From positions 8,467,247 through 8,531,246 of the forward strand of contig OX336354.1 in NCBI GenBank assembly GCA_946902875.1: a DNA stretch of 64,000 nucleotides, given 5' to 3'. This document shows, in pieces, positions 40,860-53,419 of this stretch. This stretch comes from Nematopogon swammerdamellus. Its lineage: Eukaryota; Arthropoda; Insecta; Lepidoptera; Adelidae. The first letter of the stretch is position 1. Each line of letters starts with the position of its first letter. Under the pieces are notes generated by a model. The model searched no databases. It saw only the letters and a list, made by a program, of their open reading frames with translations, and was not told the origin of the DNA. Made by a program: the position numbers and the translations under genes.

Positions 40860-43500
40860 TCAACACCAACGAAACTAATTAAGCTCTAAACCCGTTTTTG
40901 CGAAATAGCTCATCCATCAGCTAAGCGGCTTAATGCTTCTAGCTATTTTAATATGTACCAACACCCTCGCTAACACCACAGTGCGAGTCGGACTTGCGAG
41001 TCGGAGGTATCCGTTCCAACAAGTACCTAATTGGCGAATTTTTATTATTTCTTGTTTTAACCTACTTTAGAGTTTGCACTATAATCACACCAACTTTGAC
41101 GCTTGTACGTAAGAGCAAAAAGAAAAAAACGTTGAAATAAACACGTTTTCTAGTATGGGGACACCCCCCTCCCCCCCCCCCCCCCCTTAATTTGGTTTTA
41201 CTTTTTCTTTTTATTATTAATTGCTAGTATTTACCGCCATAATAGCACATATTATTTTTTTTTCAATTTAAATTTCAACCGGCTACCTATTACGGTTACA
41301 ACACAACATACAACCCTTTAAATGTAGGACGGACGGACAGCGTGGGCTTAGGTTAGTTTAGGTTAGGTTAGGTAGTTGGTAGGGAAACCTAAAACTCGTT
41401 CACATTTCGTCTTCAAATTAATACCTAGGCAGAGGAACTGGTGAAAGCTCCACTGTACGTCTTTACAATGTATACGTATGTCATACGTCCTGTATTTATT
41501 TTGTTTATATGGAAATTTATATTGCTTCGCCATGCCAACTATCACCGAAGCGCTCCAAAAAGCTCATTATCGAAGCTGCGCCAATTACAAATTATACGTA
41601 CAGTGCAGATACAGATGACAGCCATTACTTCCACTAAACTTTACTCCGGCGGATCGCCAACAATTCGGTCAGGTGGCGAGGCGGCGATAAAGAAGCCACC
41701 CGCTAACTTGGAGCGCCCCGCTTTCAGCGCCGAGCGACTATCTTCGCGTAATAACGGCCGCGCTCAGTCGAATTGAAGTTGCGGAAAAATGAGGAGTGGC
41801 GCGGTTTTAGCTCCGTATCAGCGGGCAAGTTGGCTCGTTACCGACCGAACGTCTTAGTTGATAAAGTTTTAAATTTTATTGCTGGGGTGGTGGAGCGGGT
41901 GCGCGCCGCTGCCAAATGGGCGGCGTTTTCGCGAAGGTGTCTGTGATATTTGGCACGTAGAGAACCGTTTGTAATGGACCCGTTATGACATCAACATGTA
42001 ATCGGGGCTGTGTGCTTTCTGTCACTTGTATCCTGCACCAGTATACGTGTTCATGTTGATTTTGCCTTTGGTTGTTAATAATGTTTTATCATGTCCATAC
42101 TGTCCGAATAATAACGACTAAGGTTGAATTCTTAAATATTCACACTTTTGTTGTACACCAATATTATAAAGAGGTAAAGTTTGGATGTAGAAGGTAATCT
42201 CCGAAAATACTCATCCGATTTAAAACATTCTTTGACCAATATTTAGAATGGACCTTCAGGATGTACATAGGCTATGCTTGCGAAGCTGGAGGCAAAAGCT
42301 ATACTTAATAAAGATAAACACTGCATCTCACGTCTATAACACAATCGTACGCCAACTTAATTTACCCAATACAACCAAAAGTACGCTACGTTGGCTGCTA
42401 CCAACTGGACAACAGACGGCATACCTACGGGAGTACCTACGTACATACGTAGATTGTTTTACTGGAAAATTCTGCTCGTTTTATTCTGCAAAAAACCTAG
42501 CGAAACAAAGCCAAACAATAGGCATAGGGAACACGCACAAATCATCCCTTTTGTCTTTCACAAAACGCCATCGCTTTTCAACCAACATATGTTTGCTTAG
42601 CTAGAGATACCTGTACGAAGTCATCTACAAAATGACATTACAAATTTTCAACCAAATTCGTTTAAACTGGTCTGTTTGCCTTCTCTAAAACTCAGGCTGC
42701 ACACTAATGTAAGATAAAAGCAAATTCGCTCTCGCGGCGGTAGAGCAATTCCGTAGTTGACTGCATTAATTTTGAGTCTGGAAGCGGCGGAAAGCCTACC
42801 CCTTTGAAATGGGAAGTTTTCCGGGATGTAATGGCATCGGATTTCAAACAATGGCTGTGGACCCTTCGCGTATTTTAAATTTCGGAAGCCAGCCGCTGTT
42901 ATTTCATAGCGTGGATTAATATGTACGTCTCGGGATTTAGCCTCGTATATTTCCATATGCCTCTGATAGCAAAACATCGGCGGCTCGACGGAAAACTTTC
43001 CGATTATAGCAGTATCACAACTCTTGCTTTAATAAACTACGCGTTTTATTTTACTCCTACCGCTTGTTTTTTCGGCTTCGGCCGTTTCGTTCTAGTTCTA
43101 ACCCATCACATGTATGCTGCATGTCCCGAATAAATATCTGCGTGCAAGGAGTCACTTGCTGTTTGCGAAACATCGTCGCGGACATTCCACTATGACCAGA
43201 CTCCGATTCACCGGGCACTGGCCGCACGCACTCAGCCGATGTTGGTCATGTTACCGGATCTAGAAGTCAACTGCAGATTCTTTCAAAAGTACGCGGTGAG
43301 ATACGTTGAGCTAACTTGAAAATACATTTTGCATGGTTAAATTTTGGGGCCTGCCCTGTAGTAATAATGTAATAAATATAAATAAATCTCACATACACAT
43401 GTCTCAAGACTTGTCGGAAAACGTTGTTTGGTATCATTTGGAATCAATCCTTTCTTGTAAACCGCGTCTTGTCGGTATTGAGATGTGTGTAAAGTACATC
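40860..43500. other. Non-coding stretch, no supported gene
   Basis: Apart from a C-rich run (41164-41186) and a TTAGGTTAGG-type short repeat (41349-41373), I see no gene, RNA or transposon end. Confidence 0.35.
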
Positions 43501-43520
43501 AATTGTTGTCTGTGATGTAG

Positions 43521-43565
43521 AGTTCATACAATCAACGTACGGCACGTTGATTGTATGAACTCTCG
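43521..43565. repeat. Perfect 20-bp stem hairpin
   Basis: AGAGTTCATACAATCAACGT is followed by ACGGC and then the exact reverse complement. No element boundaries or gene adjoin it. Confidence 0.7.
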
Positions 43566-45183
43566 TACCACAAAAAAAGTACGCGAACTCGACTGTGAAA
43601 ACGGACACGGCCCGTGGTATAGAAATTGGTTTACTTCCACTTTTAAATTTTAATTCGACGTTCGCCGCACGATCGCTCCCGCCGGCCAATTATTTTAAAA
43701 GCCACCATAAAAATCTCCCATCAGAACAAAGAGCGTGCGAGCACTCTGTGCGTGAGTATACCTTTCCAATTGTATCTCGTCTGTACTGTCACTTGAAATT
43801 TGCATACAAATCTAGATTTTTCACCCTAAAGTGTGTGCCAGGTTATTGTAGATGGAGTGTAGGTGTGGGGAGTGAAGATGGCTACGGAGCTTCCAAAAGG
43901 ATCTCGGCGAGGAGGACCCTGCGAATGCGGAAACAATTGAAAGGAGCAGCCTTTCTGTGCCGGGGCTGAGGGTTTCGCGCCTTGTAGAGACTTGTAGGTA
44001 GGACATGCGAAGAGCTACATTCGCCAAAACACAGTATTGGTTAGACTGAATTATTCATTAATTTGAGCTTCATAAGTAAATACCAATGTTGCTGAAATAT
44101 TCGTATGTGTACCTAAACTGTTGCCACGGAGTATTATTGTATGTTCCCTGCTGTTGCTCTCGTCGGTATAAGCAATAACAATCACAATCGTACGGAAATT
44201 TCAATTCTCTTAGCTCACCTCAGTGTAACAACTACATACTAAATTCTTTTGGGCGCTGCACATGTTCTCTCCATCTCTACTCTACTGTCTACCTTCACGC
44301 GTCAAACCCGATAAGTGTTTGTTCGCCACACGAAACTCTGCACCTATATTGCAGTAGGTCTACCGCTCAGCCACTCCTCTGATACAATTTTGACGTAACA
44401 ATTTTGGCCTATAGGCCGCGAAACCGAACTTACCGATGGGAACACACTGTTGTGTAAGCTGCTCGCTATACTCACACCAGGGTTTCCGCCACCGGCTTTC
44501 CAAGTTAGAGTGCGCGCATTCTAGCAAGAGGAAAGCTTTTCACAAAGCAAACATACCATGGTAATTGGATGAGTAACCTGGGTCAAAGCAGCTGGGGATG
44601 ATAGAGCTAGTAAGTAGCACGAATTACGGCAGATATAGTGCACCGTCTCAATGACACATCAACATCGGTGCTAGCATAGAATAATGAATTTGACAAGAAC
44701 GTGTGCCACCCCGACTCATAGAGGAAGCGTTTCTCAAATAGAAAAGTAAAAAGAAAAAAATCTCATCTCAGAGATCGAGGAAAAGGCACTCCAAACCGCA
44801 AGATTCCTGAAAGGCATTTGACAGGATTAGAAAAATAGATTTCGAATTAAAGAATCCTAAGAACATGGTCCAGATTGTCTCTTATCTACTGCCACTCGTC
44901 TAGATTACATTGTATTTTACGATAGATAGGTAGATTAACTGGAGTATAATTTGCAACATATTATGTCATCCATCACCAAATAAGTCTTGGTGCCGAATCT
45001 ACATCTACTTTGCAGTTATGAAATACTATAACTCCTAAATGCGATGAAAACGCATCGCAGCAGAGGTTGGTTCGTCGCGGACGGTGGTTCGAGGCAGCGC
45101 CGACGGAGGAGCCCCGCCGGGGCCGCGGAGGCCGCCGAGAGCGGAACTTTCACTCCGCCGCACAGTGGGTCGAGACTGCTATA

Positions 45184-45632
45184 CAGGGTGTTAAAACGGC
45201 GAGTACATTAATTTCGCCAGCGCAATCCTCATGTTTTTCCTAGCCAAAAAAGGAAATAAAGTTTTTCTCTAAAGTGTCTAGTTTTCGAGATATGAATTTT
45301 TGAAATGTATGTTTTTGGCTAGTGTAATTTAACGAGTTGTTGCCGCTCCGCACCCTCCGCCTACCGAACTCCAGTCCTCCACTCACAAAGCTAACCCCCG
45401 CCCCTCCCGCCAACACACCGTCTGAGGTGCTCACGTCTCACCCGCTCTTCCCCCCTCCGCTCCGCCCTGTTCTCATTAGATCATTTTTACACTAAAATAA
45501 TCAATTAGTTTGTATGAAAACTGTAACTTTTTATTTAAAGGGAATTCAGAAAAAAGTTATTTAACTTTTTTGTTACTCTTGATCCCAATAATCATTTCCT
45601 AAATTTAATGTACTCGCCGTTTTTACACCCTG
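45184..45632. mobile_element. 449-bp TA-flanked MITE inside the Transib arm
   Basis: The ends CAGGGTGTTAAAACGGCGAG and CTCGCCGTTTTTACACCCTG are inverted repeats, with TA on both sides. The undisturbed right arm reads GCTATATAAGGG at the matching spot, which confirms the insertion and the 2-bp TA duplication expected of Tc1/mariner-type elements. Confidence 0.85.
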
Positions 45633-46425
45633 TATAAGGGACATAGGGATTTTTTTTACAAATTAAATTTTTTAACAACTCTGATCGATAGGTCTCATCA
45701 TTCTGATGAATAGTTGTCATTAAACATTTTCGTCTAAAAGTGATAGTTTGCCAGGAAAAAAATGTTTTCAAATTTTGATGTATGGAATTAGACATAAAAC
45801 GCTCCGTTTCGGCCAAGTCTTGACAGGTCTTGCTTTTAAACTATTTAAGCATTGTTCTGTGGTTTATTGACTATAATCCTACACTATCAGCGCGCGCCCA
45901 ATATTGCCCGTTCACGAGTTATGTGGATCCAAAAAATCAATTAAAAATGTAAGTAAAATTTTTTTTTTAATTTCTAGAATCATAGGGCATTAATAGATTT
46001 AATCTAAATAATTGTTTTATATAAAAGTACTAACAAATAGATAAAGTTCTTAATTTTAAAACATTAGTTTATCGTAAAGATACATCAAAATCTAATAAAA
46101 AAATTATAAAAGTGTTTATTAATCAGAGAAAGTTACATATATTAAATAGATGTTTTTACACAGAATGCATGACGCATGAGAAATAGTACCTATACTCAGA
46201 TGTATCTACACTGTACCCGCTAGTTCGAGCTATTTGATGAACACTGTCGCCTAAACTGGCCCTAAAACTGTTTCATAGGCGACATTGTTTCGTCAAACCA
46301 CTGGTGATTACATTTGGGTACTTAACTTTGATCTTATATTTAAATTTTTTAAACCTATAGTTATATATACATACTTATTCTAATTTATCTGTGCGCGGTG
46401 AGTGAGAGAGACTCATTAGTGCAGT

Positions 46426-47385
46426 GTGTGCGTTAAATGTGTGAGTGCATTGCAAGACAACCCACACGATGACGCCTTAATCGAAAGGTTCCACGTTATT
46501 TTGCGGACAGTGGCTTCAAGAGAGCGAGTGGATCTTCCAAAATTCTGGATATTTCGTGTAGATACAGCAACTTTGCATATCCAGTTATATCCGTGGTACC
46601 ATAGGCGCCGACTACGTGGGTGCTCGGGGGCTCCAGCACCCACGAGTGGTGAGTAGTGGGTGCGGAGCACCCACGACGATAGATATAAAAACTGATCAGT
46701 AATCGGATTTCAACTACGATAAAAGTGCCTTATTTACTTACAAGCCTTTGAGCGGCCACATTTACACATTCGCACTAGTGGCGCGACGAATAGCGAACGT
46801 TATAGTACTCCTATATTATTCTATACCATGCAATAGAATATAGGAGCACTACATGTGTAGGTACATCGTGCGGATGTGTAAATGCGGCAAATGCAAAACA
46901 TTGTGCGAACGTTTTGCGAATCCATGCTGCCAGGTGCCGGGAGAATTAATGAAAAATTGGAGAAGCATATGTCCAGCAGTGGACGGCAAAACTTGGATGA
47001 TTATTGTTCAATAAAAAAAAATTGCATGAGCACCCACGACGATTTCTAAAAGTCGGCGCCCCTGCGTGGTACTACATGCCCTCTAGCGTACATAAGTTGC
47101 TTGTGCATGGAACGGATATAATAGAACATTTAGAACTTTACTTTACCAATCGAGAAACTGTCGGAAGAAGCATCGCAGGTTAGAAATAAGGATTTCCGTA
47201 AATATAGAGGGAACCATACCAGAAAAGTAAGTAGGACAGCGACAAATGAAGATATCTTGCATAATCGTCTCATGTCATCCGATCCAAAACTTATTTATCT
47301 AAGGCCAAGAATGGCCAAACAACGGAGAATGGAAGTCTCACCAAGAGCAATCGAGCTTTTGGTATCTCTTACCCGCCCGATTTAG
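46426..47385 (+). pseudogene. Transib transposase C-terminus, left copy, broken
   Basis: The frame starts after a stop and reads VKCVSALQDNPHDDALIERF then SRERVDLPKFW to PWY, where the hAT MITE (46600-47064) splits it. It resumes YYMPSSVHKLLVHGTDIIEH, then a 4-bp insertion near 47145 shifts the frame. The remainder ends at TAG (47383-47385). The right copy at 48016-48498 is uninterrupted. Confidence 0.75.
46600..47064. mobile_element. 465-bp hAT-type MITE inside the Transib left arm
   Basis: The ends CATAGGCGCCGAC and GTCGGCGCCCCTG are inverted, and the 8-bp duplication CGTGGTAC (46592-46599 and 47065-47072) is exact. An 8-bp duplication is the mark of hAT transposition. The undisturbed right arm shows a single CGTGGTAC. 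It carries a hairpin (46803-46855) and an RTE tail scrap reading EAYVQQWTAKLG (46963-47000). Confidence 0.85.
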
Positions 47386-48015
47386 AATTTGTTTATATAA
47401 ATGATTGATTAATATATTTTTATTATATTGTATAAGCTGTAGTTGTTACTTGCATAATCTTCTCAAGTCATCCGATCTAAAACTTACTTCTCTAAGACCA
47501 AGAATGGCCAAACAACGGAGAATGGATCTCTCACCAAGAGCAATCATAAATAAATAAATTCGTAATACATTCGAAGACGTGAGTGGACGAAGGTACTATG
47601 TAAATTTTTTTTAGAAATGCATTTTTTACCGTAGATGAAGGTGTTATGTGCCGAGTAATCAAGTGGCACTGACAGAAAATCCGAAATCACGACGGAAATA
47701 GGAGTTATTCAAGTGGTGAAGGTGTTATGCTCATAAAACACCTTATTCCAGTTTGATCATCTCCAAAGATCATCTCATAAATTGAATTTTTTGTGCATGA
47801 TGAGAGAGCTATGTGTACAAAACACCTTCATCCACATGAACGCATGATTTTGTATTAATGCATGGTTTTGTACGCTTTTCATGTTCATACAAAGTAAACT
47901 TAGTCAGTTAGTTATCAGGTATAGAAAAAAATCTATTCAAAAGTCAAAACTTTGACCTCATTTTTCTCAGCTTTTTGTTTTTGTTACATAGGACCTTTGC
48001 CACCTGATGTCTTCT

Positions 48016-48498
48016 CTAACTCGGGCGGGTAAGAGACACCAAAAGCTCGATTGCTCCTGGTGAGAAATCCATTCTCCGTTGCTTGGCCATTCTTAGCCTT
48101 AGAGAAGTAAGTTTTGGATCGGATGGCATGAGAAGGTTATGCAAGATATCTTCATTTGTCGCTGTCCTACTTACTTTTCTGGAATGGTTCCCTCTATATT
48201 TACGGAAATCCTTATTTCTAGCCTCCGATGCTTCTTCCGACAGTTTCTCGATTGGTAAAAGTTCAAAATGTTCTATTATATCCGTTCCATGCACAAGTAA
48301 CTTATGTACGCTAGAGGGCATGTAGTACCACGGATATAACTGGATATACAAAGTTGCTGTATCTTCACAAAATTTCCAGAATTTTGGAAGATCCACTCGC
48401 TCTCTTGAAGCCGCTGTCCGCAAAATAACGTGGAACCTTTCGATTAAGGCGTCATCGTGTGGGTTGTCTTGCAATGCACTCACACATTTAACGCACAC
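48016..48498 (-). pseudogene. Transib transposase C-terminal fragment, right copy (160 aa)
   Basis: An intact frame of 160 codons. It includes YIQLYPWYYMPSSVHKLLVH, then the ELLPIEKLSEEASEARNKDF block, RKYRGNHSRKVSRTATNEDI, and ends LVSLTRPS. The SEEASEARNKDFRKYR block corresponds to the region that bears the last catalytic glutamate in RAG1/Transib. The N-terminal catalytic parts are missing in both arms, so the element cannot transpose itself. Confidence 0.72.
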
Positions 48499-49329
48499 AC
48501 TGCACTAATGAGTCTCTCTCACTCACCGTGCACAGATAAATTAGAATAAGTATGTATATATAACTATAGGTTTAAATTTTTTTAATATAATATCAGACAG
48601 AGTTAAGTACCCAAATGTAATCACCAGTGGTTTGACCAAACAATGTCGCCTATGAAACAGTCTTAGGGCCAGTTTAGGCGACAGTGCCCATCAAATAGCT
48701 AGAACTAGCGGGTACAGTGTAGATACATCTGAGTATAGGTACTATTTGTCATGCGTCATGCATTCTATGTACAACACATCTTTAATATTATGTAACTGTG
48801 TCTGATTAATAAACACTTTTATAATTTTTTCATTAGATTTTGATGTATCTTTAAGATCAAATAATGTTTTAAAATTAAGAACTTTATCTATTTGTTAGTA
48901 CTTTTATATAAAACAATTATTTAGATTAAATGTATTAATGCCCTATGATTCTAGAAATTAAAAAAAAAATTTTTACTTACATTTTTAATTGATTTTTTGG
49001 ATCCACATAACTCGTGAACGGGCAATATTGGGCGCGCGCTGATAGTGTAGAATTATAGTCAATAAACCACAGAACAATGCTTAAATAGTTTTAAAGCAAG
49101 ACCTGTCAAGACTTGGCCGAAACGGAGCGTTTTATGTCTAATTCCATACATCAAAATTTGAAAATATTTTTTTCCTGGCAAACTATCACTTTTAGACGAA
49201 AATGTTTAATGACAACTATTCATCAGAATGATGAAACCTATCGATCAGTGTTGTTAAAAAATGAAATTTGTAAAAAAAATCCCTATGTCCCTTATATAGC
49301 AGTCTCGACCCACTGTGCGCCGCGCTGTT

Positions 49330-50980
49330 GTGATTGTGACGACTTACGCAACCCGCTGTGAATGCACAGCACAGTCGCAGCACACTTCGCTTCAAGCGCC
49401 TCAAGCAGTGCTGGCGTGTTTAGTGTTTAATGTCAGAATTAATAACAAGATCTGATATCACACGTACTGTGTTGAATAGATCAGCATGCCGCAATGATCC
49501 AGGCAACAGCGCAATCGGAGCAATCACTCACCTAGCTCGAACCTAAAATAAGTTATATTTCCACTCTGAAACACGTTGCTGAATGAGGTTCATTGAAGGG
49601 TTGCATGTGGCCAAAATTTTATCAATGAAAGATGATTATGAAGGTGCTTAATTGATTTTGCTTGCTATATTGTATCGGGAAGGACGCATCATCGTCTGGT
49701 CTATTTGATGACCACGTCGTCGTCCTATGAATGATAAAAATAGTATACGATCGACATTCTGCCAGTAATGTCTATGAATGCGTGTGCCAGTGTGCCTTAG
49801 GTTTACTAGGGTAGGCAGTTTATCTGAGATCTCGGCTTCCGTGTAATTGTTACAATTATCGAGAGAAGCAGCGGAGTGACGGATGCTCCTTGCGCGACAC
49901 CTCACTGCATCTATTGTCTTGTCTGTCGTCTATTATCTTTCTGCCCGTCTGAGCATTCATTCAGGCAGTAGGGGATGGGTAGGAACCATCCAAACTAGCA
50001 GGGGTGACATCCATTAAAACAGCGGCTAAGGACTGACGTGGATCCAAAGCACTTAAGGATTTGTGAAGACGGGCAGCTGAAACTATAAGTACCTATCTGA
50101 ACATCATTTGAGATAGAAAAGTTAAGTAAAATTTGTGGGTAGCGGCATGTTTAGCACAACACCATACCCTCCTTCGCTTCGCTGTACTCGGGTAAAAATA
50201 CGAAATTCGACTATTTTCGTTACTTTATTGAAAATTTTTACACACGAAGTATTTTTGAAACTACCGACCCGTGATCGCACAAAGGCGTGTTATTCTTTAC
50301 AAGTAAACTCATTGTCTACAGATAACTGAAGCTCTCGACTTTGAACAAAATATCGTCTTTGATGAATAAATGACTTATTCATGTACCCGTTATCGCTCGG
50401 TAATGTTTTAGTGAGCCATATTCTGCCGCACTAGGGACCTTCACATATGGATGAGTTTTTAGAATGGGATGGTGAGAAGAGCTTGCTTTGATGTTTATAA
50501 TATCACGCACTTTGTAAGCAAAACGTTCCTTTATTTTCAGTGTTTATTTATTAATTCATTTTAGGAAACTCAAACAGCACAAGTATGTTATTTATTTATT
50601 GATCTAATTGATAATACCTTAAATTTGGACAAGTCATCACAATTATTTATCTGCCAAAGGCGATAGTTCCGCTCAAAAAGCATATTTATAGACAGTAGAG
50701 TGCTGAGTGTGAGCCTATTGAAAATTGAAATATGTTCCACGAACCTAACCCAGAGAATCCCGTTCCGGAAAGGAAAGAACCTGCCCGGAAGCAGCGGCGG
50801 CGTAATAGTGTTATGTCGAACCCGAAGTGTGACTCCACCCGGCCATACCCGGTGGGAATTCGTAACCTAGGTGCGGCACAGGCAGTTCTACATTAGCTAC
50901 TGACATTTTACATTTACATACATGCCTCGCTTTACCGTTTAATTTTGATATTAATTTGAAACAGTGTTTTTTTTTTTAAT
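49330..50980. other. Non-coding stretch, no supported gene
   Basis: No conserved coding frame, RNA or clear element was found. Short ORFs here (for example 49648-49905, minus) have no recognisable motif. Confidence 0.35.
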
Positions 50981-50989
50981 CGAATACTT

Positions 50990-51110
50990 CTTAAGTTTTT
51001 TTTATCGAAACTTGACGCGGTTGGCTACATCATGTACCTACAACATCCGTAATGCCAGTCCATAACACATTGGTGAACTACATAGGTGCCATGACAGAAA
51101 CATTTTTTGT
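50990..51110 (-). mobile_element. SINE 3' fragment
   Basis: AACTTGACGCGGTTGGCTAC and CATAACACATTGGTGAACTA form a decayed minus-strand SINE tail. Confidence 0.55.
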
Positions 51111-51829
51111 CAACGCTGGGACCACCAGATCTTAATTCGTAGGTTCCACGAAAATCATGATTCGCTAAAGTTAGTGTAGTTCTACAGTGCCCTAGAATAG
51201 AACCAATGTGAGTGAACTAGTTGATTTTGGAATGAAACATTCAAAACCAAAGTAAAATTTAAGCAACAATGTTATTTAATTGTACATAAATGGTATTATT
51301 ACAAATAACAAACCTTACGTTTCTGCAAATTATTACGACAACCTAGGATACTCTCTATCTATCTGGGTCAACTAAGCACTCCTAACAAGAGATCTTTGAT
51401 TGGATGACAGACTGGCGAAAGTATCTAACAAGGACAGAATATCTGTAATCGCTTGTCCATACTCGGCTCGCTCTCGTCTCGAGTTGGGAAACTTCTCAGA
51501 CAGATTACTCTGGAGCCTTGAGGCTGTTGACAACGCAACAAATTCATCTTCTCGCACAAACTTATCTTAAATTGGCGGATATAAACTGATCAAATTCTAC
51601 TTCATTTAGCGCTGTGTTGTTTTGTTTCAGGAGGGTTTTAAATGCCCAAGAGTGTTGTTAGTTACAGATAAAAATTGCAATGAATAACAAAATATTATGC
51701 GTACATAAATAGTCGTCGAGGCTGTGCATCTTTATAAATATTTTACACACCAGCCAATTTATTTATATCGGTAGATTTTTTTTGCTGGAGCTTAGTAGGT
51801 ACCGTGTCGAATTTCTTCTGTCAGGATCA

Positions 51830-51985
51830 GATTTAACTGGAAGAAACAGCCTAATGCAATAAGTTCGCCCTTGCCACACATGGGCGTGAAAGGCACCTGT
51901 CAAGCCGGCGTGGCATTCGCAACCCCCACATACGACCGAATGTCCATGGGCGTCGTTAGGCACCTTATGGGTGACTGAGTGTCAA
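51830..51985 (-). repeat. Repeat copy (GGACATTCGGCCGTATG family)
   Basis: GCATTCGCAACCCCCACATA through GTCCATGGGCGTCGTTAGGC matches 28545-28625 inverted and 40735-40850 directly. Confidence 0.5.
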
Positions 51986-52908
51986 ATGTCGCGCTTTCAA
52001 TAATTCAAATAAATAAAAAAAACATAGTGGCAAAAAGTGTAATAAAAATACATAATTCAGCTACAATTCCGCGAAGGCGCCCACGAAATCCACTCTTCGT
52101 ATAATTATATTTAAAATTGCATCTTCTCTTTCAAAACAGAATTAGGAGAAATTTAATCTTTTCGCGTAATAATCCAGTAGGTATACCTCCCGAGGACGGA
52201 GCGATTAAAAAGACTTAAAAGTACCTAACGCGAATTTGCATAGTCGGTATTGTTTGCGTTTTGCCCGGCTCCGCTGAAGTTAGATTACTTTGTCGATTTT
52301 AAGTTTCGAGTTTGAGAACTTCGTGGCTGGTGTTGGGAATATCTTCGCAATATCTCGAAAAAGATAAACAATCATGTCTGTGAAATAAGCATATAGGTGC
52401 CTCCATTTCTAATTTGTAGTCTCTGGCGGAGAACTTTTAGTTGCATTATTTTGCATTATAGTTTTACGGAGAACGAGGAAAACGTGAATAAACCCCCACA
52501 TCCGCAAATCTGCTGGCATTGCGCCACACGTGCGCCGAGGGTGGTTTCGCGGGGAGAGGTGATTTTCGCTCTGTCGACTGCATCATATATAATGGTCTCT
52601 CGACACATACACCAATGTTGGTTTACTTAAAAAATACAGTCAATAAATACAATTAGGCTGGTTTTAGAGTCACGCTGACCGCACGCTGACTGTCGGCGCT
52701 GACAGCCGAAACGTATGAACTTCTAGGAAGCGTTTTAGAATAACGCGTAGCTATCAGCGCGTGCGGTGGTCAGCGCTGACGGGTCAGCGGCCGTGAGCGT
52801 CGCGCGTCGGCGCCGCGTAGCCGTGAGCGCTGATCGCCGCACGCGCGCCCCTGCCTTCAATGAGCGTTCTAGTGTCGAGCCGAGCGGACACCGTCAGCGT
52901 GTACAGTC

Positions 52909-53061
52909 ATGTCAAATCACGATATGGACACAAGTCGAGTGATCGAGGAAGTACGCCTGAGAAAACAATTGTGGGATGCATCCGATCCACTATATAAAAA
53001 TAAAGACGCTAGAAACAAACCAAGTCAGAAAAAACAAGTCAGCCCTCAAAGTGCCGTATAA
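52909..53061 (+). pseudogene. MADF-domain protein N-terminus (Harbinger)
   Basis: ATG opens MSNHDMDTSRVIEEVRLRKQ then LWDASDPLYKNKDARNKPSQ. This is the N-terminal half of a MADF domain (Ixxxxxxx-LW-xxxxYKN-xxxxN pattern), the DNA-binding partner encoded by Harbinger elements. The frame then runs into the reverse strand of the nuclease gene at about 53027 and stops at TAA 53059-53061, so about 50 aa remain. Confidence 0.7.
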
Positions 53062-53256
53062 CGTGACAAATTCTCCTGCGACGGCTCTCTGCTTAATCAA
53101 TGGATGAACATGAAGTCTTCGTCGTAGTTTTGTCTTTCTTTTTTTTAGGTAGTACAAAGCAGCAATTATTAATGCACTTCGCATTTTTGTGCGTCTGTAC
53201 TCCGCAGTGATCAGCACGATACTGAAACGTTTCGCGCTGAACCTCAGCGCTGACAA
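53027..53256 (-). pseudogene. Harbinger transposase N-terminus
   Basis: On the minus strand the frame reads RSALIIAALYYLKKRKTKLR then RRLHVHPLIKQRAVAGEFVT and LYGTLRADLF. The RRxWVHPLxxxRxxxGEFxxLYxELR pattern is typical of the start of PIF/Harbinger nucleases. The rest of the gene, with the catalytic residues, is missing. Confidence 0.72.
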
Positions 53257-53419
53257 GCTACGCGCTGAGCTATCAGCGCCGATGGTCAGCGTGAATCTAA
53301 AACCAGCCTTATAAAGAAAGGAATGTATTCAACATTTGTGACAACGCAGTCAATCCTCTTCCTAATAAATAAAGCGAAGTTGCTACGAGCGACCGACGAC
53401 GGCGGCGGGGGCGGCGGCC

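Larger units (their letters stand above)
45161..49317. mobile_element. Transib-type foldback transposon, 4157 bp, with nested MITEs
   Basis: The termini are CACAGTGGGTCGAGACTGCT and its inverted copy. Both are flanked by CGCCG (45156-45160 and 49318-49322), matching the 5-bp CG-rich target duplication known for Transib, and CACAGTG resembles the RAG signal heptamer. Each arm is about 1.7 kb and runs inward through the same sequence into a transposase C-terminus. The centre (47390-48015) is not inverted and contains a partial direct repeat of arm sequence (47458-47545). The left arm contains two later insertions (45184-45632 and 46600-47064). The arms share most of their sequence with scattered differences, consistent with an old inverted duplication. 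Confidence 0.8.
52656..53308. mobile_element. 653-bp PIF/Harbinger derivative with two converging ORF starts
   Basis: The ends GGCTGGTTTTAGAGTCACGC and GCGTGAATCTAAAACCAGCC are inverted, with TTA on both sides (52653-52655, 53309-53311). GG-ends and a TTA duplication are the PIF/Harbinger signature. It holds the start of a MADF-type gene (+, 52909-53061) and, inverted, the start of the Harbinger nuclease (-, 53256 to about 53030). The interior appears deleted so that both partial genes run into each other. Confidence 0.85.

Noticed and set aside
46426..48498. Two separate host genes facing each other
   Set aside because: The frames are copies of one sequence inside the inverted arms of a Transib element.
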